Of a DNA stretch of 64,000 nucleotides, positions 33,771 through 41,979 are shown in pieces (position 1 is the stretch's first letter; each line of letters opens with the position of its first letter). Both the position numbers and the translations under genes were made by a program. Under the pieces are notes generated by a model. That model did no database searches. It worked only from the letters and a program-made list of their open reading frames with translations, and was not told where the DNA came from. Where the stretch lies: positions 99,538-163,537 of the forward strand of contig NZ_QZVS01000093.1 of NCBI RefSeq assembly GCF_003602235.1, read 5' to 3'. This DNA is from Cryobacterium melibiosiphilum (GTDB lineage Bacteria > Actinomycetota > Actinomycetes > Actinomycetales > Microbacteriaceae).

Positions 33771-33805
33771 AGCGACTGGGAATGCGGCGTGAAAACGTCG
33801 CTTTT
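33771..33805 (+). terminator. Terminator after the mannosyltransferase
   Basis: Stem agcgac (33771-33776) / gtcgct (33797-33802) runs into a T-run. A second hairpin atatgcc/ggcatat (33751-33770) precedes it. The loop holds atgcggcgtgaaaa, also found at 44814-44827. Confidence 0.55.
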
Positions 33806-33895
33806 CCCCAGCGGTCGACCCTAGACTGACGGGTATCTGATCTACGAGTATTTGCTCACGTCCCGGCTGAGAAGTCCCACGAACCAGAAGGCCTC

Positions 33896-34996
33896 ATGTC
33901 GGAAGCAACTGCCGCACCCACGGTCCGCATCATCAGGACCCGGCCGGGTGGAGATTCGAAGAATCCCGCGAGCGAATATTCCTCGCTGCTGCACACCGTG
34001 CGCAACCTCGGGCTGCTCGGGCGCGCCACCGGCTACTACTGGGTGGTCTTCTCAATCCTCGTGGTGACCTTCCTCGGCGCGGCCGCCGGCTTCGTGCTGC
34101 TCGGCGACAGTTGGTTCCAGCTGCTCATCGCAGCGGCCCTGGGCATCATCTTCACCCAGTTCGCTTTTCTCGCCCACGAGGCCTCGCACCGCGCGGTCTT
34201 CACCTCGGGCCCGGCCAACGACCGCGCCGGACGCGTTCTGGCCAACCTCTTCGTGGGCATCAGCTACGCCTGGTGGATGACCAAGCACAGCCGCCACCAT
34301 GCCAACCCGAACGTGATCGGCAAGGACCCCGACATCGAGCCCGACGTCATCCGCTTCAACGAGAAGGACGCCTCCGAGGTCAACTGGCTCACCTCGTTCA
34401 TCACGCGCAAGCAGGGCTACCTGTTTTTCCCGCTCCTGACGCTCGAGGGCATCAACCTGCACATCCACGGTTTCAAGACCGTGTTCGGCAAGGGCAAGGT
34501 CGACAAGCGCGGCACCGAGATCGCCATGCTGACCACCCGCATCCTGCTCTATGTCGCCGTGATCTTCTACTTCCTGCCGCTGGGCATGGCTTTCGCCTTC
34601 ATCGGCGTGCAGATGGCCGTCTTCGGCGTGTACATGGGTGCCTCCTTCGCCCCGAACCACAAGGGCATGCCCCAGCTTCCGGCCGACAGCCGCGTGGACT
34701 TTCTGCGTCGCCAGGTGCTCACCTCGCGCAATATCAAGGGCGGCCTGGCCATGGACACCTTCATGGGCGGCCTGAACTACCAGATCGAGCACCACCTGTT
34801 TCCGAACATGGCCCGCCCGCACCTCAAGAAGGCTCGGGAGATCGCCAAGGAATACTGCGACTCGCACAGCATCAACTACACCGAGACCGGACTCTTCCAG
34901 AGCTACGGAATCGTCATCGAATACCTCAACCGAGTCGGCCTCGCGGCCCGTGACCCCTTCGACTGCCCGATGCGCGGCCAGTACCGCCGCACCTGA
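33896..34996 (+). CDS. Fatty acid desaturase
   Basis: A 366-residue membrane di-iron desaturase introducing double bonds into acyl chains, which lowers membrane rigidity. Three histidine boxes are present: HEASH, HSRHH (in WMTKHSRHHANPN) and QIEHHLFP. The last is typical of acyl-lipid / delta-6-like front-end or actinobacterial DesA3-like enzymes. Two pairs of hydrophobic helices lie between the boxes. The ATG at 33896 follows GAAGG. Regiospecificity is not deducible. It is consistent with a cold-adapted lifestyle. Confidence 0.92.
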   Translation: MSEATAAPTVRIIRTRPGGDSKNPASEYSSLLHTVRNLGLLGRATGYYWVVFSILVVTFLGAAAGFVLLGDSWFQLLIAAALGIIFTQFAFLAHEASHRAVFTSGPANDRAGRVLANLFVGISYAWWMTKHSRHHANPNVIGKDPDIEPDVIRFNEKDASEVNWLTSFITRKQGYLFFPLLTLEGINLHIHGFKTVFGKGKVDKRGTEIAMLTTRILLYVAVIFYFLPLGMAFAFIGVQMAVFGVYMGASFAPNHKGMPQLPADSRVDFLRRQVLTSRNIKGGLAMDTFMGGLNYQIEHHLFPNMARPHLKKAREIAKEYCDSHSINYTETGLFQSYGIVIEYLNRVGLAARDPFDCPMRGQYRRT

Positions 34997-35013
34997 GCCC
35001 ACTCTCGACCGAC

Positions 35014-35047
35014 AAGGCCGTCACCCCTCGCGGGGTGGCGGCCTTTC
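35014..35047 (+). terminator. Terminator after the desaturase
   Basis: A 14-bp stem with one mismatch (35014-35027 and 35032-35045), loop tcgc, then ttcctc. Confidence 0.8.
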
Positions 35048-35060
35048 CTCTGCCGTGCTC

Positions 35061-35120
35061 AATGTCGCCGCGATCGATGTCGCCGCGTTCACTGTCGCCG
35101 CGTTCAATGTCGTCGCGTTA
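35061..35120. repeat. 15-bp tandem repeat, four units
   Basis: Four head-to-tail 15-bp units with consensus aatgtcgccgcgttc fill the gap between the desaturase terminator and the promoter of the next gene. Each unit is a multiple of three and would encode (N/D/T)V(A/V)A(F/I/L), but there is no start signal for such a peptide. Confidence 0.8.
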
Positions 35121-35164
35121 CGGCCCTGCGGCGCCCTGTCGGTGGCGACGGCTACCGTAGGGCC

Positions 35165-36487
35165 ATGGCAGATCGCGAGTACGGCTTCTCAACCCGCGCA
35201 ATTCACGCGGGCAACATCCCCGATGCGGTAACCGGCGCGCGCGCCCTACCCATCTACCAGAGCACGGCGTTCGTCTTCGACGACACGGCGGATGCCGCGG
35301 CCCGATTCGCGCTGCAGAAATACGGCAACGTGTACTCGCGTCTCTCGAACCCGACCGTGGCCGCGTTCGAAGAGCGGATCGCAAGCCTCGAGGGCGGACT
35401 CGGCGCCGTCGCGACCGCGAGCGGCCTCTCGGCGCAGTACATCACCTTTGCCAGCCTCGTCGGTTCCGGCGACCACATCGTCTCGAGCGCCGCCCTGTAC
35501 GGCGGATCGATCACCCAGCTCGACGTGACCCTGCGCCGCTTCGGCGTGGACACCACCTTCATCAGCGGCACCGACCCGGCCGATTACGCCGCCGCGATCA
35601 CCGACAAGACCAAGCTCATCTTCGCCGAGATCGTGGCCAACCCCTCCGGCGAGGTCGCCGACATCGAGGGCCTCGCCGCCGTCGCCCACGCCGCCGGCAT
35701 CCCCCTCATCATCGACGCGACCCTCGCCACCCCCTACCTCTGCCGCCCGATCGAGTGGGGCGCCGACGTCGTCATCCACTCCGCCACGAAGTTCCTCGGC
35801 GGACACGGCACCACCATGGGCGGTGTCGTCGTCGAGAGCGGCCGGTTCAACTGGCACAGCGACAAGTTCCCGCTCTTCGGCCAGCCCGTGCCGAGCTACG
35901 GCGGTCTGGAGTGGGCCGGCAACTTCGGCGAATACGCCTTCCTCACCCGCTTGCGCGCCGAACAGCTGCGCGACATCGGCCCGGCCCTCGCCCCGCACTC
36001 CGCCTTCTTGCTGGCACAGGGCGTCGAGACCCTGCCGTACCGCATGCAGGCACACGTCGCGAACGCTCGCGTCGTGGCCGAATGGCTCGAGGCCGACCCG
36101 CGGGTCGACTTCGTCAACTGGGCAGGGCTGCCCAGCCACCCGCACTACGATCGCGCCCTCAAATACCTGCCGAACGGCAGCCCTTCGGTCTTCAGCTTCG
36201 GCGTGAAGGGCGGCCGCGACGCCGGCCGCACCTTCATCGAGTCGGTCGACCTGGCCAGCCACCTCGCCAACATCGGCGATGCGAAGACCCTCGTCATCCA
36301 TCCCGCCTCGACCACCCACGCGCAGCTGAGCGACCAGCAGCTGGTCGACGCGGGCGTGCTTCCCGGGCTCGTTCGCCTGAGCGTCGGCATTGAAGACGTC
36401 GCCGATATCATCTACGACCTCGACCAGGCGCTGACCAAGGCCACTGCTTCTCTGTCCGTTTCGAGCTCCATCGGAGGCAATGTATGA
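35165..36487 (+). CDS. O-acetylhomoserine / O-succinylhomoserine sulfhydrylase-type PLP enzyme
   Basis: A 440-residue Cys/Met-metabolism PLP enzyme. Landmarks are FSTRAIHAGNIPD, the YSRLSNPTVAAFEERIASLEGG segment, TASGLSAQ, and the PLP lysine in HSATKFLGGHGTTMGG. The length and the insertion around FNWHSDKFPLFGQP favour the MetY (O-acetylhomoserine aminocarboxypropyltransferase) group over the shorter MetB/MetC. It would assimilate sulfide into homocysteine. A TACCGT box ends six bases before the ATG, so it is probably leaderless. The CoA-binding gene overlaps its stop (ATGA). Confidence 0.88.
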   Translation: MADREYGFSTRAIHAGNIPDAVTGARALPIYQSTAFVFDDTADAAARFALQKYGNVYSRLSNPTVAAFEERIASLEGGLGAVATASGLSAQYITFASLVGSGDHIVSSAALYGGSITQLDVTLRRFGVDTTFISGTDPADYAAAITDKTKLIFAEIVANPSGEVADIEGLAAVAHAAGIPLIIDATLATPYLCRPIEWGADVVIHSATKFLGGHGTTMGGVVVESGRFNWHSDKFPLFGQPVPSYGGLEWAGNFGEYAFLTRLRAEQLRDIGPALAPHSAFLLAQGVETLPYRMQAHVANARVVAEWLEADPRVDFVNWAGLPSHPHYDRALKYLPNGSPSVFSFGVKGGRDAGRTFIESVDLASHLANIGDAKTLVIHPASTTHAQLSDQQLVDAGVLPGLVRLSVGIEDVADIIYDLDQALTKATASLSVSSSIGGNV

Positions 36488-37077
36488 GCACCACGCTGAC
36501 CACCCCGGAGACCCCGGCAAACGAGACCGTCCAGCTCGTGAACGGCCTGAGCTGCTCGGTGCCGACAGACTCACCGCTGGCCAAGCTGCTGAAGTCCCAG
36601 CGCACCTGGGTCGGCCCCGACGCCAAGGCCCGGCTGAAGATCCTGCGCCAGGCGAAGTCCATAGCCATCGTGGGCGCGTCTCCGAACCCGGCCCGATCGA
36701 GCTATTTCGTGGGCACCTACCTGCAGCAGTCGAGCGACTACCGCGTCTACTTCGTCAACCCGAACGCCGACACGATCCTCGGCCAGAAGGCCTACCCGAA
36801 CCTCGCGTCACTGCCCGAGGTACCCGACATCGTCGACGTGTTCCGTCGCGGCACCGACATCCCCGCCGTGATCGACGACGTGCTCGCGATCGGCTCCCCC
36901 GTCATCTGGGTGCAGCTCGGCATCTGGAACCAGGACGCGGCCGAATACGGCGAGTCCAAGGGCCTCACGGTCGTGATGGATCGCTGCATCAAGATCGAGC
37001 ACGCACGGTTCCACGGCGGCCTGCACCTGCTCGGATTCGACACCGGCCAGATCACCGCACGCAAGACAATTCGCTAA
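36484..37077 (+). CDS. CoA-binding (Rossmann) domain protein
   Basis: A 197-residue YccU-like protein. After about 50 polar residues comes a Rossmann fold with AIVGASPNPARSSYFVG, VYFVNPN, DIVDVFRR and VIWVQLGIWNQDAAEYGESKG, and a late MDRCIKIEHARF motif. These proteins bind CoA and often sit next to O-acetylhomoserine sulfhydrylase genes, as here, with ATGA translational coupling. The biochemical role is unproven. Confidence 0.85.
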   Translation: MSTTLTTPETPANETVQLVNGLSCSVPTDSPLAKLLKSQRTWVGPDAKARLKILRQAKSIAIVGASPNPARSSYFVGTYLQQSSDYRVYFVNPNADTILGQKAYPNLASLPEVPDIVDVFRRGTDIPAVIDDVLAIGSPVIWVQLGIWNQDAAEYGESKGLTVVMDRCIKIEHARFHGGLHLLGFDTGQITARKTIR

Positions 37078-37090
37078 CGGGTTTTGCGCT

Positions 37091-37116
37091 GGGGGACGGC
37101 TGAATGCCTGTCCCCC
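37091..37116 (+). terminator. Hairpin after the CoA-binding gene
   Basis: Stem gggggac-ggc / gcc-t-gtccccc with a five-base loop and one bulge, 14 bp after the stop. Confidence 0.65.
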
Positions 37117-37239
37117 AAGTCAGGACCTTTGGCGGTAATTGCAGCCGCTGCATCTTGCTACGATATGACTCTGGTAGCCGGGAATCACCCTGATAAGCAC
37201 GGACGCGAAATCAGTGGAACCCAAGGTCAAAAGGGTAAA

Positions 37240-37860
37240 ATGTCGAATTGGCGTCGCGCACTCTCCGCTCTTGTCGTGGTGTCTTTCGGCACGCTCGTCG
37301 GCTCCGTTGCCGGGTCTGCCCTCGTCACTCCGTCCGCCGCGGCAGCGACGGACTCCACCGATACCATCAGCGTCGCAATCAGCGGCGGCCCGCTCACCGC
37401 GGTCGTCACCGCGCCGCAAGCCATGAGCCCCGTCAGCCTCGATGGTCTGACCGCGCAGAATTCCGTGGGAAGCGCGTCGGAATGGACGATCACCAACGCC
37501 CGCGGCTCGGGCGCCGCCTGGAGCCTCAGCGCCAGTGCCACCGATTTCGTGAGCGCCGCCGGCACTACCGATACGGATGCCCGAACCCTGCCCGCTGCGA
37601 GCCTCACCATCACGCCCGGCACGGTCACGGCCTTCAATGGTGGCGTCGCCGATGCCGCTCCCACTACGGCGCCCGTTACCATGTCACACGAGGCCCAGGC
37701 CCTGGTATGGTCACCGAAACTCGGCAAGGGCGCATACGCCCTGACCCCGACCTTCAACCTCACCGTGCCGGCCAACGCCTACCGCTCCAATTTCTCAGCC
37801 GACCGTGAGACGTCGCCGCAGAACCCCTACGTCTCGGTGCTCACCTTCACCATCAGCTGA
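37240..37860 (+). CDS. Exported WxL-like domain protein
   Basis: 206 residues: a signal peptide (1-35, ending PSAAAAT) followed by a single WxL-like domain. Landmarks: WTITNARGSGAAWSLSASATDF, TLPAASLTITPGT, LGKGAYALTPTFNLTVPANAYRSNF and the terminal NPYVSVLTFTIS. The AWSL motif corresponds to the proximal WxL motif, while the distal Y-x3-LTWTL of Firmicutes is changed to Y-x3-LTFTI. The same domain ends the ice-binding protein and forms the protein at 41980-42567. The ATG at 37240 follows AAAAGGG. Probable wall-associated subunit. Confidence 0.75.
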   Translation: MSNWRRALSALVVVSFGTLVGSVAGSALVTPSAAAATDSTDTISVAISGGPLTAVVTAPQAMSPVSLDGLTAQNSVGSASEWTITNARGSGAAWSLSASATDFVSAAGTTDTDARTLPAASLTITPGTVTAFNGGVADAAPTTAPVTMSHEAQALVWSPKLGKGAYALTPTFNLTVPANAYRSNFSADRETSPQNPYVSVLTFTIS

Positions 37861-38030
37861 TGGCGTGGCGTGCTGTCGGGCTGGCGGGGTGGGCGGCGGG
37901 CAGACAGATCCCGAGGGAGGGCCGCCACCGTCGTCTGCTGCCGACGCTCACTGAGCCAAGTTGATGCTCAGCCCAGTCCACGCCTGATCAGGTCACCAAC
38001 AGCCCGGTTCTCGACCTCGGCACCGCTCCG

Positions 38031-38100
38031 GAAAATCTTGAGCCAACCCTGATTCAACACTGCGCCCGCGACACCGGGGAGACGCACCCCCCGTGTGAGG
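38031..38100 (+). repeat. 70-bp intergenic repeat, copy 1
   Basis: Begins gaaaatcttgagccaaccct and ends with a ccccccgtgtgagga-like stretch. It recurs at 41790-41858 with only scattered differences. Both copies lie upstream of surface-protein genes, so a promoter or RNA element is possible. The rest of the 37861-38180 gap shows nothing recognisable. Confidence 0.8.
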
Positions 38101-38180
38101 ATGGACAGGTCCCCGCGCTGCCAACGCGCGCGGGCTCCCGGATGGGCGCCATAACGGCATTCTCAGCTAAGGTACACCCC

Positions 38181-39317
38181 ATGACTCACCCCACTTCGAG
38201 GGCCCTCGCCCGGCAGCGCTGCGCCCTGCTGCTGGCCATCGCCGCGCTCGCGCCGCTGCTGTTCGCACTCGCGCCGACGACTCCGGCGAGCGCCGTCGAC
38301 GACGGCACCCTCGGCATCCGCCCCGAACTCGAAGCCGACTTCTTCCACATCACGCTCGACGCGGGGTCCAGCATCGACGCGACCGCCATTGTGACCAACC
38401 ACACCAGCGAAGCCGTCACCCTCCTGACCTACGCTGTCGACGGGATGAGCACCCCGCAGGGCGCCTTCGCCCTCGCCGACCAGGGCGACACCCAGGTCGG
38501 TTCGGGAGCCTGGACGACCCTGGATGCCGACAGCATCACCGTTCCGGCCGAATCCGAGGCGAGGGTTCCCTTCACCCTCTCGGTTCCGGTCGGCACCCGG
38601 CCGGGCGACTACCCGGGGGGACTCATCATCCAGAGCCCCACGGTTGAGGGCGACACCACCACCGACGGGGGCGACGCCGCGACACGAATCGATGTGATCC
38701 AGCGCCAGGGTGTGCGCATTTATCTGACCGTGGCCGGCACCCCGGTCGAGACGCTCGAACACGGCGACCTCAGCTATACGAAGGCCGACGGCGCGCTCAC
38801 GTTCACCCTGCCCATCACCAACACCGGCAACTCGATCCTCACGCCCACTGCCGAACTCGACCTCAACAGCATCATCGGAGCGAACGAGACCGTGACGTTC
38901 ACGGCGCCGGAGAGCATCCTGCCCGGAGCCACCCTCGAGCTCACCGCTCAGGTCTCGCCCGCTCCGTTCCTGCAGCTCGGTACCGCCACCGCGACCGTGA
39001 CCTCCGCCGCCGGCACCGACACGGCCGACACCGGTGTGAACTACGCGCCCTGGTGGTTCATCGCCGGACTGCTGCTGCTGCTCGCCGCCCTCAGCTTCGC
39101 AATCTGGCGCATCGTGCTGTTCGTGAAGAAGGCCCGCGCCGCCCTGGCCCAGGTCTCGCAGGCATCCGTCTCGCAGGCACCCGTCTCGCAGGCACCCGCG
39201 GCTATCCCCCTGTCGCCCACGCCGACGACGGATGCCGCGGGCACCACGACAGACATCCCCACCTCCGCCACGACCACCGCGCCGGGCGAGCCACCGCTCC
39301 GCCGGCCCCGCAGCTGA
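38181..39317 (+). CDS. DUF916 (WxL-interacting-type) surface protein
   Basis: 378 residues: a signal peptide (1-40, ending PASAVD), a DUF916 domain (about 45-185; FFHITLDAGSSIDATAIVTNH, ESEARVPFTLSVPVGTRPGDYPGG), a second beta-rich domain (about 190-285), a membrane helix (about 290-315, WWFIAGLLLLLAALSFAIW) and a tail with VSQA/VSQAP repeats and a Thr/Pro-rich end. It parallels the protein at 9392-10552. The ATG at 38181 follows a TAAGGT box by seven bases. Its stop shares a base with the next start (TGATG), coupling it to the ice-binding protein. Confidence 0.8.
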   Translation: MTHPTSRALARQRCALLLAIAALAPLLFALAPTTPASAVDDGTLGIRPELEADFFHITLDAGSSIDATAIVTNHTSEAVTLLTYAVDGMSTPQGAFALADQGDTQVGSGAWTTLDADSITVPAESEARVPFTLSVPVGTRPGDYPGGLIIQSPTVEGDTTTDGGDAATRIDVIQRQGVRIYLTVAGTPVETLEHGDLSYTKADGALTFTLPITNTGNSILTPTAELDLNSIIGANETVTFTAPESILPGATLELTAQVSPAPFLQLGTATATVTSAAGTDTADTGVNYAPWWFIAGLLLLLAALSFAIWRIVLFVKKARAALAQVSQASVSQAPVSQAPAAIPLSPTPTTDAAGTTTDIPTSATTTAPGEPPLRRPRS

Positions 39318-41737
39318 TGCCCGCCCACCGACGGCGGGCACCCCACCGCCGCCGGTGGACCGGCCGCACCCTGCTCGCAACCCTGACCGGCATGGCACTT
39401 CTGGCCGGACTGTTCGTCGCTCCCTCCCCCGCTGCCGCGGTCGAGTCGCCCGTCGACCTCGGCACCGCCGGCACATACTCGCTGCTGGCGGGCACCTCCA
39501 TCGCCAACACCGGGCCCTCCACCTACAGCGGCGACATCGGAACGAGCCCCGGCACGACCGTCTCCGGGTTTCCGCCGGGTATCGTCACCGGCGACATCCA
39601 TCCCGGTGATGCCGCCGCGACCCAGGCCAGGGTCGACCTCCAGAACGCCTACAGCGACGCGGCCACGCGGGCGGCCACCGGCAGCATCGCGGGCGACCTG
39701 GCCGGCCGCACCCTCACCGCCGGCGTCTACAAGGCCACGGCCGCGATCTCGGTCAGCACCACGCTCACCCTCGACGCGCAGGGCAACCCAGACGCGGTCT
39801 TCATCTTTCAGATCGACGCCGCGTTCGACGTGGCCGCCGGCAGTGAGATTCGGCTGCGGAACGGTGCCCGCCCGGCCAATGTGATCTGGCAGGTCGTCGG
39901 CGCCGTCGCGCTCGGCGCGACCGCGTCGTTCACCGGAACCATCATGGGCATGGCGGCGATCGCCGTCGGTGCCGGCACAAGCGTCACCGGCCGGGCGCTG
40001 ACCCTGAACGGGGCCATCGCCCTGTCGAGCAACGTCTTCACGACCGAACCCACCGTAGGCCTCGGGTCGGCGGCCGCGTATTCGGTGCTCGCCGGGGCAT
40101 CCGTCGCCAACAGCGGCGGCACGACGCTGAGCGGCGACCTGGGAGTGAGCCCCGGCAACACGGTGACCGGCTTTCCGCCGGGCGTGATCTCCGGCACGAT
40201 CCACGCCGGCGACGCCTTGGCGGCGCAGGCCAGGGTCGACCTGCAGACCGCCATCACGGATGCCGCCGGCCGCGTTCCGACCGCGACCCTGGCCGGCAGC
40301 CTCAACGGCCGCACCCTCACCGAGGGGGTCTACGACGCCGCCGCCGCGCTGACGCTCGGCACCGAACTCGTGCTCGACGGCCAGGGCAACCGCAACGGCG
40401 TGTTCATCTTCCAGCTCGACGCCGGGCTCACGACCTCGGCGGGCAGTGTCATCCGGCTCATCAACGGTGCCCAGGCCGCCCGCGTCATCTGGCAGGTGGC
40501 CGGCACCGCCTCGCTCGGCGCAGCCTCGACGTTCATGGGCACCATTCTCGGCCAGTCCGGCATCAGCATCGGCAACAGCACCGGTTTCACCGGCCGCGCG
40601 CTGACCCTCGGTGACACCGTCGCCCTCAACACAAACGTGTTCATCACTGCCCAGCCCGTGGACCTCGGGTCGGCGGGCAGCTTCGCGGTGCTGGCCACGA
40701 CATCCGTCGCCAGCACCGGCAGCAGCACGATCGGCGGGGACATCGGAGTGTTCCCCGGAACGGCGATCACCGGTTTTCCGCCGGGAACCCTGACGGGGTC
40801 GCTCTACCCCGGCGACAGCGTGGCGGCGGCAGCGCAGGCCGACCTGCAGCTGGCCTACGACGATGCCGCCTCGCGTACTCCGACGGCGACCCTCGCCGGG
40901 GACCTCGCCGGCCGCACGCTCACGGCCGGCATCTACCGGGCCGGCGCCGCGCTGGCCAACAGCACCACCCTGACCCTCGACGGCCAGGGCAACCCGAACG
41001 CGGTCTTCATCTTTCAGATCGAGGCGGCTTTCGCTTCGGCGGCGGGCAGTTCCGTCGTACTCATCAATGGGGCCGATGCCAGCCGGGTGTTCTGGCAGGT
41101 CGTCGGGGCGGTGTCACTGGGGGCGACCGCGTCGTTCTCCGGCACGATCCTCGGCCTCGCCGCCATCTCGGTCGGGGCGGATGCGTCCTTCACCGGCCGC
41201 GCGCTGACCCTCGCCGGCGCGGTGGCCCTGTCGAACAACGTGTTCACCAACCCGACGCCGGTGGCCGGCCCACTGACCGCGACGACCTCGGGCGCGACGC
41301 TGTCGGGCGTGGTGCTGCAGGGCATCGAAACCCAGTACTCCACCGGAACCTCGGACCAGTGGGTGATCGTGGATGACCGCGGCACCGGAGCCGCCTGGAC
41401 CCTCTCGGTGAGCGCGAGCGTGCCGACGAGCGCCGCCGGCACCGTGGAGACCGTGGCCCGCACCCTGCCCGCCGGCGGACTCGTCATCACGCCCGGAACG
41501 ATCACGGCCGGCACCGACGGCGGCCCGGTCGACGGGATCAGCGCTCCGGCGCTGGCTCTCTCAGAGACCGCACAGACGCTCGTGACCACGAGCGGACCGA
41601 ATCGCGGAACCTATCTGCTCTCGCCGAGCTTCAGCCTGGCGATTCCGCCGAACGCCTACCGCTCGAATTTCACCGGCGCCGTCGACGGATCGCCGCTGAA
41701 CCCCTACGTTTCGGTGCTGACCTTCACCATCAGCTGA
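39317..41737 (+). CDS. Triple DUF3494 (ice-binding-like) protein with a WxL-like C-terminus
   Basis: 806 residues: a signal peptide (1-42), three tandem DUF3494 domains (about 46-246, 247-447, 448-648) and a WxL-like domain (about 650-806, with DDRGTGAAWTLSVSA and NPYVSVLTFTIS). The DUF3494 units each begin with a VDLG-type strand followed by (F/Y)(S/A)(L/V)LA and contain GNPDAVFIFQ-like and LNGAIALSSNVF-like motifs. Unit starts at 39452, 40055 and 40658 are exactly 603 bases apart. DUF3494 is the fold of many microbial ice-binding proteins, which adsorb to ice. There is no sorting signal or membrane helix, so attachment through the WxL-like domain is inferred. Coupled to the DUF916 gene by TGATG. 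Confidence 0.88.
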   Translation: MPAHRRRAPHRRRWTGRTLLATLTGMALLAGLFVAPSPAAAVESPVDLGTAGTYSLLAGTSIANTGPSTYSGDIGTSPGTTVSGFPPGIVTGDIHPGDAAATQARVDLQNAYSDAATRAATGSIAGDLAGRTLTAGVYKATAAISVSTTLTLDAQGNPDAVFIFQIDAAFDVAAGSEIRLRNGARPANVIWQVVGAVALGATASFTGTIMGMAAIAVGAGTSVTGRALTLNGAIALSSNVFTTEPTVGLGSAAAYSVLAGASVANSGGTTLSGDLGVSPGNTVTGFPPGVISGTIHAGDALAAQARVDLQTAITDAAGRVPTATLAGSLNGRTLTEGVYDAAAALTLGTELVLDGQGNRNGVFIFQLDAGLTTSAGSVIRLINGAQAARVIWQVAGTASLGAASTFMGTILGQSGISIGNSTGFTGRALTLGDTVALNTNVFITAQPVDLGSAGSFAVLATTSVASTGSSTIGGDIGVFPGTAITGFPPGTLTGSLYPGDSVAAAAQADLQLAYDDAASRTPTATLAGDLAGRTLTAGIYRAGAALANSTTLTLDGQGNPNAVFIFQIEAAFASAAGSSVVLINGADASRVFWQVVGAVSLGATASFSGTILGLAAISVGADASFTGRALTLAGAVALSNNVFTNPTPVAGPLTATTSGATLSGVVLQGIETQYSTGTSDQWVIVDDRGTGAAWTLSVSASVPTSAAGTVETVARTLPAGGLVITPGTITAGTDGGPVDGISAPALALSETAQTLVTTSGPNRGTYLLSPSFSLAIPPNAYRSNFTGAVDGSPLNPYVSVLTFTIS

Positions 41738-41768
41738 CCCCGCAGCGGAACAGAACGGTCTCGTTCCG

Positions 41769-41789
41769 GCACCCCCGTGTGCGGGGTGC
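41769..41789 (+). terminator. Hairpin after the ice-binding gene
   Basis: Stem gcacccc / ggggtgc with a seven-base loop, directly before repeat copy 2. Confidence 0.5.
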
Positions 41790-41858
41790 GAAAATCTTGA
41801 GCCAACCCTGATTCAACCCTGCGCTGGCGACCGTGGGATCCCGCACCCCCCGTGTGAG
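41790..41858 (+). repeat. 70-bp intergenic repeat, copy 2
   Basis: Second copy of the element at 38031-38100, sharing the first 28 bases completely and the ccccccgtgtgag block. It precedes the WxL-like gene at 41980 by about 120 bp. Confidence 0.8.
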
Positions 41859-41979
41859 TATTGGGATACGCCCAGGAACCCGTTCCAGCGGATGACGAAT
41901 TCGGCCTCACGGCCTGCACAGTCCGCTCTCCACTTTTCTCCGACACGTGTCGGCACCCTCTCTGAAAGACACCCACACC

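Noticed and set aside
34950..35231. Small gene over the 15-bp tandem repeat
   Set aside because: It starts inside the desaturase gene, has no ribosome-binding site, and runs into the next gene; the repeat alone keeps it open.
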